A stretch of DNA of 8,739 nt from Bacteroidota bacterium (lineage in GTDB: Bacteria; Bacteroidota; Bacteroidia; B-17B0; Aurantibacillaceae): positions 1 through 8,739 of the forward strand of contig CANJJP010000046.1 of NCBI GenBank assembly GCA_947474485.1, in the 5' to 3' direction. Position 1 is the first letter of the stretch. Each line of letters opens with the position of its first letter. The position numbers and the translations under genes were made by a program. Shown one piece after another: positions 6,663 to 8,739 of the stretch. Below the pieces are notes generated by a model, which worked only from the letters and a program-made list of their open reading frames with translations, ran no database searches and was not told the origin of the DNA.

Positions 6663-6924
6663 TTATATGACTATCGAAACTGTTCCATGGTAATAATGTT
6701 TTTTACTAAATATATCTTTTAATTCCACCTTCCACACATAAACATCTTGCATTTCAATATTACCGCTTTTACCTTGGAAGGAACCATCCCATGCATGGTC
6801 GAGCTTTTCAATATAAAAAATCATATTGCCCCATCTGTCAAACACCAGCATTTTAAATTCATTTATTCCAATACCATCGCCTTTAAAATGGTCATTAATT
6901 CCATCTTCGTTAGCGTTATTAAAT
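6663..6924 (-). pseudogene. Truncated T9SS-cargo gene: only the gliding-motility-associated C-terminal domain remains
   Basis: About 87 residues of a type B T9SS C-terminal sorting domain (CHU_C / gliding-motility-associated family). Diagnostic pieces in order are NNANEDGINDHFKG (the F-T-P-N-x-D-G-x-N-D motif in altered form), FKMLVFDRWGNMIFYIEK, AWDGSFQGK, DVYVWKVELKD and a final HGTVSIVI. In intact proteins this domain ends a large exported protein and directs passage through the type IX machinery. Here everything upstream is missing: no signal peptide, no passenger. The open frame does continue to 6959, but residues 1-11 of that reading (MVCSVGRPKGF) are the antisense of a transposase, so homology stops at about 6918-6927. 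I read it as a 3' gene remnant, probably not expressed. A terminator-like hairpin still follows it. Confidence 0.82.
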
Positions 6925-7233
6925 GGAAAACCTTTAGGACGACCAACTGAACAAACCAAAGAAAGAATAAAGGAATTGCGACAAGCAGTAAGTGAACGGA
7001 ATTGTGTTGAGGGAAAGTTTGGTCAAGCAAAGCGATTGTAAGGCATGGGGTGCATATATGCCAAACTAAAAACAACCAGCGAATCAATGATTGGAGCTAT
7101 AGTTGTAGTACTCAACCTAATCAGGTTGATGCAACAACACGTTTTTACTTTTATTAAAAACACTTTAAATGAATTTAAAATAATCCTACTAAGTATATTT
7201 TATCCGAAAATATTTGTTGGACTTTTTAAGTGA
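6925..7233 (+). pseudogene. C-terminal fragment of an IS5/IS1182-like transposase with an in-frame stop
   Basis: Reading plus-strand from 6925 gives GKPLGRPTEQTKERIKELRQ, the segment that in this family precedes the final catalytic block. Then comes SERNCVEGKFGQAKRL. The pattern R-x3-E-x6-K is present and includes the presumed last acidic residue of the DDE triad, in VEGKFG. A TAA at 7039-7041 interrupts where related transposases usually read KR-x-Y-G. The same frame then resumes with family-like sequence: GMGCIYAKLKTTSESMIGA, then VVLNLIRLMQ, ending at TGA 7231-7233. So there is a 5' truncation plus one nonsense change and no frameshift in the surviving part. The first two catalytic Asp residues are absent. 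It cannot encode an active transposase. Confidence 0.82.
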
Positions 7234-7240
7234 ACCCTAT
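6925..7240 (+). mobile_element. Right-end remnant of an IS5/IS1182-like insertion sequence
   Basis: The stretch contains the 3' part of a DDE transposase gene and probably the element's right end. The left boundary is the abrupt change at about 6925 from T9SS-domain sequence to transposase sequence (GKPLGRP). The right boundary is uncertain. The segment CTTTTTAAGTGAACCCTA at about 7222-7239 overlaps the transposase stop and resembles, from memory, terminal repeats of Bacteroidota elements of this group. No matching left repeat is present in the window, so the element is incomplete and immobile. A 7-bp hairpin (TCAACCT/AGGTTGA, 7112-7129) lies inside it. Confidence 0.7.
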
Positions 7241-7287
7241 TTAACTAAATTTTTAATTTATTTATCGTTAGTTCTATATGTTGTTTG

Positions 7288-7295
7288 TATTTTTG
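7288..7295 (+). promoter_or_regulatory. Possible -7 promoter element before the TerB/J-domain gene
   Basis: TATTTTTG at 7288-7295 matches TAnnTTTG and lies 17 bases before the ATG at 7313. There is no TTG at a suitable distance upstream; the nearest comparable triplet is TTA at 7268-7270. In such A/T-rich sequence the match could be chance. If it is real, the promoter sits about 50 bases beyond the probable IS end. Confidence 0.3.
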
Positions 7296-7312
7296 AATTT
7301 TAATTCAGTTTT

Positions 7313-8086
7313 ATGGTAAAGTTTGGGAAATGGTTGGGCGGAGGACTCGGTTGGGTGCTTGGCGGACCAATTGGTGGATTAGTAGGATTTGCTTTAGGTT
7401 CATTATTTGACAACGCCGAGGTTAGCGTGCAACGTGGTGGGTTCAACGCAAGTTCGCAACGAATGTCAGGCAATAGTGGCGAATCATACAAATCGCAAGG
7501 AACACAGGCTGGCGACTTCGCTATTTCACTTTTAGTATTATCAGCCGCGGTAATGAAATGCGATGGTAAAACTATGCGTTCAGAACTCGATTATGTAAAA
7601 AGTTTTTTAGTGAATCAGTTTGGCGAATCGCAAGCTAGAGAATTACTGAAGGTACTAAACGACATAATGAAAAAAGACATTCCTGTTTATGATGTCTGCA
7701 TTCAAATTCGTCAAAACATGCCTATTAGTGCGCGTTTACAACTATTACACTATTTATATGGAATATCAAAAGCAGATGGTGATGTAAGCCAAGCAGAAGT
7801 ATTATTAATTGACAACATTGCTGATTACTTAAATATTTCAGGCGCTGACGCCGCTTCTATTAAAGCGATGTACTATCGTGATGTAGAAAGTGATTATAAA
7901 ATCATGGAGATTGCTCCAAGCGCAAGTGATGACGAAGTAAAGAAAGCTTACCGAAGAATGGCAATGAAATATCATCCTGATAAAGTTGCTGGAATGGGAG
8001 AAGCAGTTGAAAAAAGTGCTGCTGAAAAATTTAAAGCACTGCAAACTGCTTACGAAAACATTAAGAAAAAAAGAGGTTTAAATTAG
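7313..8086 (+). CDS. DjlA-like membrane co-chaperone: glycine-rich anchor, TerB domain, C-terminal J domain
   Basis: It has 257 residues with the DjlA layout. Residues 5-32 (WLGGGLGWVLGGPIGGLVGF and on to LGSLFD) form a Gly-rich hydrophobic membrane segment like the DjlA anchor. A short polar linker follows (33-66). A TerB-like helical domain covers about 68-175, with two repeats of the metal-binding-type acidic motif: VMKCDGKTMRSEL and ISKADGDVSQAEV. The J domain spans about 194-255: DYKIMEIAPSASDDEVKKAY, then MKYHPDK with the HPD triad at 221-223, then KFKALQTAYENIKKK. HPD is what stimulates DnaK ATPase, so the protein should recruit DnaK to the membrane; its client is unknown. The start is an ATG giving the anchor immediately. 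The lipoprotein gene begins 43 bp downstream on the same strand, so cotranscription is plausible. The symbol djlA is not assigned because orthology is untested. Confidence 0.88.
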   Translation: MVKFGKWLGGGLGWVLGGPIGGLVGFALGSLFDNAEVSVQRGGFNASSQRMSGNSGESYKSQGTQAGDFAISLLVLSAAVMKCDGKTMRSELDYVKSFLVNQFGESQARELLKVLNDIMKKDIPVYDVCIQIRQNMPISARLQLLHYLYGISKADGDVSQAEVLLIDNIADYLNISGADAASIKAMYYRDVESDYKIMEIAPSASDDEVKKAYRRMAMKYHPDKVAGMGEAVEKSAAEKFKALQTAYENIKKKRGLN

Positions 8087-8129
8087 TGTTCGCAAGAATA
8101 AGCCAACTTCCAAATAGAAATTAATTTTT

Positions 8130-8474
8130 ATGAAAGCAGTTTATTTATTTTTAATTATTGCCCTATTTAATGCATGCGCAAGTAAAGAAGCAGAATTTGA
8201 AAAAAGTTCGGGCAAAACAAATAAATTTAAAGTTGGCGAGCGATTTAAAATAAATTTAGCTGAAGATCATACTAAAGATGGTTTATGGTCGATTGGAAAT
8301 ACACATGATAAAAATGTGATTGAATACGTAAATTCAATTTTCCATTCGAACGAAGGAGGAAGTGTTGATTTTAATTTTGAAGCAAAGGCAAAAGGCAAAA
8401 CAGAAATACAACTTAACAAAAGTATGGCATTAGATACCATGCAAAAAGTTAACTTTGTGATTGAAATTGAATAG
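8130..8474 (+). CDS. Small predicted lipoprotein resembling the chagasin/I42 protease-inhibitor fold
   Basis: It has 114 residues. MKAVYLFLIIALFNAC (1-16) is a lipoprotein signal with Cys16 as the likely lipidated residue. The lipobox FNAC is loose but acceptable for Bacteroidota. The mature part begins ASKEAEFEKSSGK, a charged linker, then KFKVGERFKINLAEDHTKDGLWSI (33-56). It ends with GGSVDFNFEAKAKGKTEIQLNKS and a last strand NFVIEIE. The order (VG-x-F-x-I-x-L, loop, W, then G-x-x-x-F-x-F-x-A-x-x-x-G-x-T-x-I) matches the layout of I42/chagasin-type cysteine-protease inhibitors. The usual NPTTGY loop is not conserved (EDHTKDGLW), so inhibitory activity is only a hypothesis. It follows the TerB/J-domain gene by 43 bp and converges on the next gene with a 2-bp gap. 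Confidence 0.75.
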   Translation: MKAVYLFLIIALFNACASKEAEFEKSSGKTNKFKVGERFKINLAEDHTKDGLWSIGNTHDKNVIEYVNSIFHSNEGGSVDFNFEAKAKGKTEIQLNKSMALDTMQKVNFVIEIE

Positions 8475-8476
8475 AA

Positions 8477-8739
8477 TCACCTAATTAATTGAATAAAGCC
8501 TTTTCGCTCAGTTATTGTATTCTCTTCACAAGGATTTGTGTATTTCAATATATAAAAGTAAACACCATCACTGCAGTCCTTACCTTGCCAGCATTTAATT
8601 GGACTGTTTGTTGTAGCAATCCTTTTACCCCATCTGTCAAAAACATCTAACTGAAAAAAATCACATCCATCATAATTTAAATACTCTAAATAATCGTTTT
8701 TTCCATCGCCATTCGGAGTTATGATATTCGGCAATGTAA
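8477..8739 (-). CDS. T9SS-exported protein, C-terminal sorting domain only (runs off right edge)
   Basis: The last ~87 codons of a protein read from beyond the window. The visible part is a complete gliding-motility-associated C-terminal domain. It runs TLPNIITPNGDGKNDYLEYL, then FFQLDVFDRWGKRIATT, CWQGKDCSDGVYFYILKY, and ends ERKGFIQLIR. This type B signal is cleaved or processed as cargo crosses the outer membrane through the type IX system. The frame is open to the edge: the TTG at 8734-8732 is an internal Leu codon, preceded by ACA, not a start. Unlike the related fragment at 6663, the ITPNGDGKND motif is canonical, so the gene is probably intact. The passenger and its role lie outside the window. 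Confidence 0.88.
   Translation of the reverse strand, partial: TLPNIITPNGDGKNDYLEYLNYDGCDFFQLDVFDRWGKRIATTNSPIKCWQGKDCSDGVYFYILKYTNPCEENTITERKGFIQLIR

Noticed and set aside
6747..6950. Plus-strand frame opposite the T9SS sorting domain
   Set aside because: It is the antisense shadow of a recognisable domain on the minus strand.
6863..7087. Minus-strand 74-codon hydrophobic frame over the IS junction
   Set aside because: It lies antisense to the transposase fragment and out of frame with the sorting domain. Its hydrophobicity is a by-product of the A/T-rich complement.
7112..7129. 7-bp hairpin TCAACCT/AGGTTGA considered as a terminator
   Set aside because: The T-rich stretch begins about 16 bases after the stem rather than directly, and the hairpin lies within transposase coding sequence.

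Overview
The window comes from a low-GC member of the Bacteroidota. Four signs support this. The ribosomal proteins and EF-G are of Bacteroidota type, and tuf is missing between fusA and rpsJ. Candidate promoters match the phylum's TAnnTTTG -7 element, with no obvious Shine-Dalgarno sequences at the starts I inspected. Two protein ends carry the gliding-motility-associated C-terminal domain that serves as a type B signal for type IX secretion (T9SS). I cannot fix the family or genus.

Positions 1-3804 (minus strand) hold a compact translation operon, read rpsL, rpsG, fusA, rpsJ, rplC, with rplC cut by the left edge. It is a fused str/S10 arrangement with 22-56 bp gaps. A promoter candidate lies at 3881-3907, in a 334-bp divergent spacer. 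From 4139 to 5866 (plus strand) lies a secreted or periplasmic protein of about 575 residues: signal peptide, Ig-like domain, long Ala/Lys/Glu coiled coil built on an exact 120-bp tandem repeat, Thr-rich linker and C-terminal TPR-like hairpin. It converges, 2 bp apart, on cmk (cytidylate kinase, minus strand, 5869-6564).

Positions 6600-7312 are a decayed junction. A terminator-like hairpin follows the last ~87 residues of a T9SS-type C-terminal domain (minus strand). That domain is cut off at about 6925 and joined to the last ~100 codons of an IS5/IS1182-like transposase (plus strand), which carries an in-frame TAA. A possible IS end lies near 7220-7240. Beyond it are a DjlA-like TerB/J-domain membrane co-chaperone gene (7313-8086) and a small lipoprotein resembling the chagasin/I42 protease-inhibitor fold (8130-8474). 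The lipoprotein gene converges, 2 bp apart, on the 3' end of a second T9SS-cargo gene that runs off the right edge.

The left half is core housekeeping. The right half mixes core genes with envelope or secretion genes and one scar of IS-associated gene loss. I found no clear undescribed multigene system. The best leads are the IS-decapitated cargo gene, the repeat-expanded coiled-coil protein, and the J-domain/lipoprotein pair.
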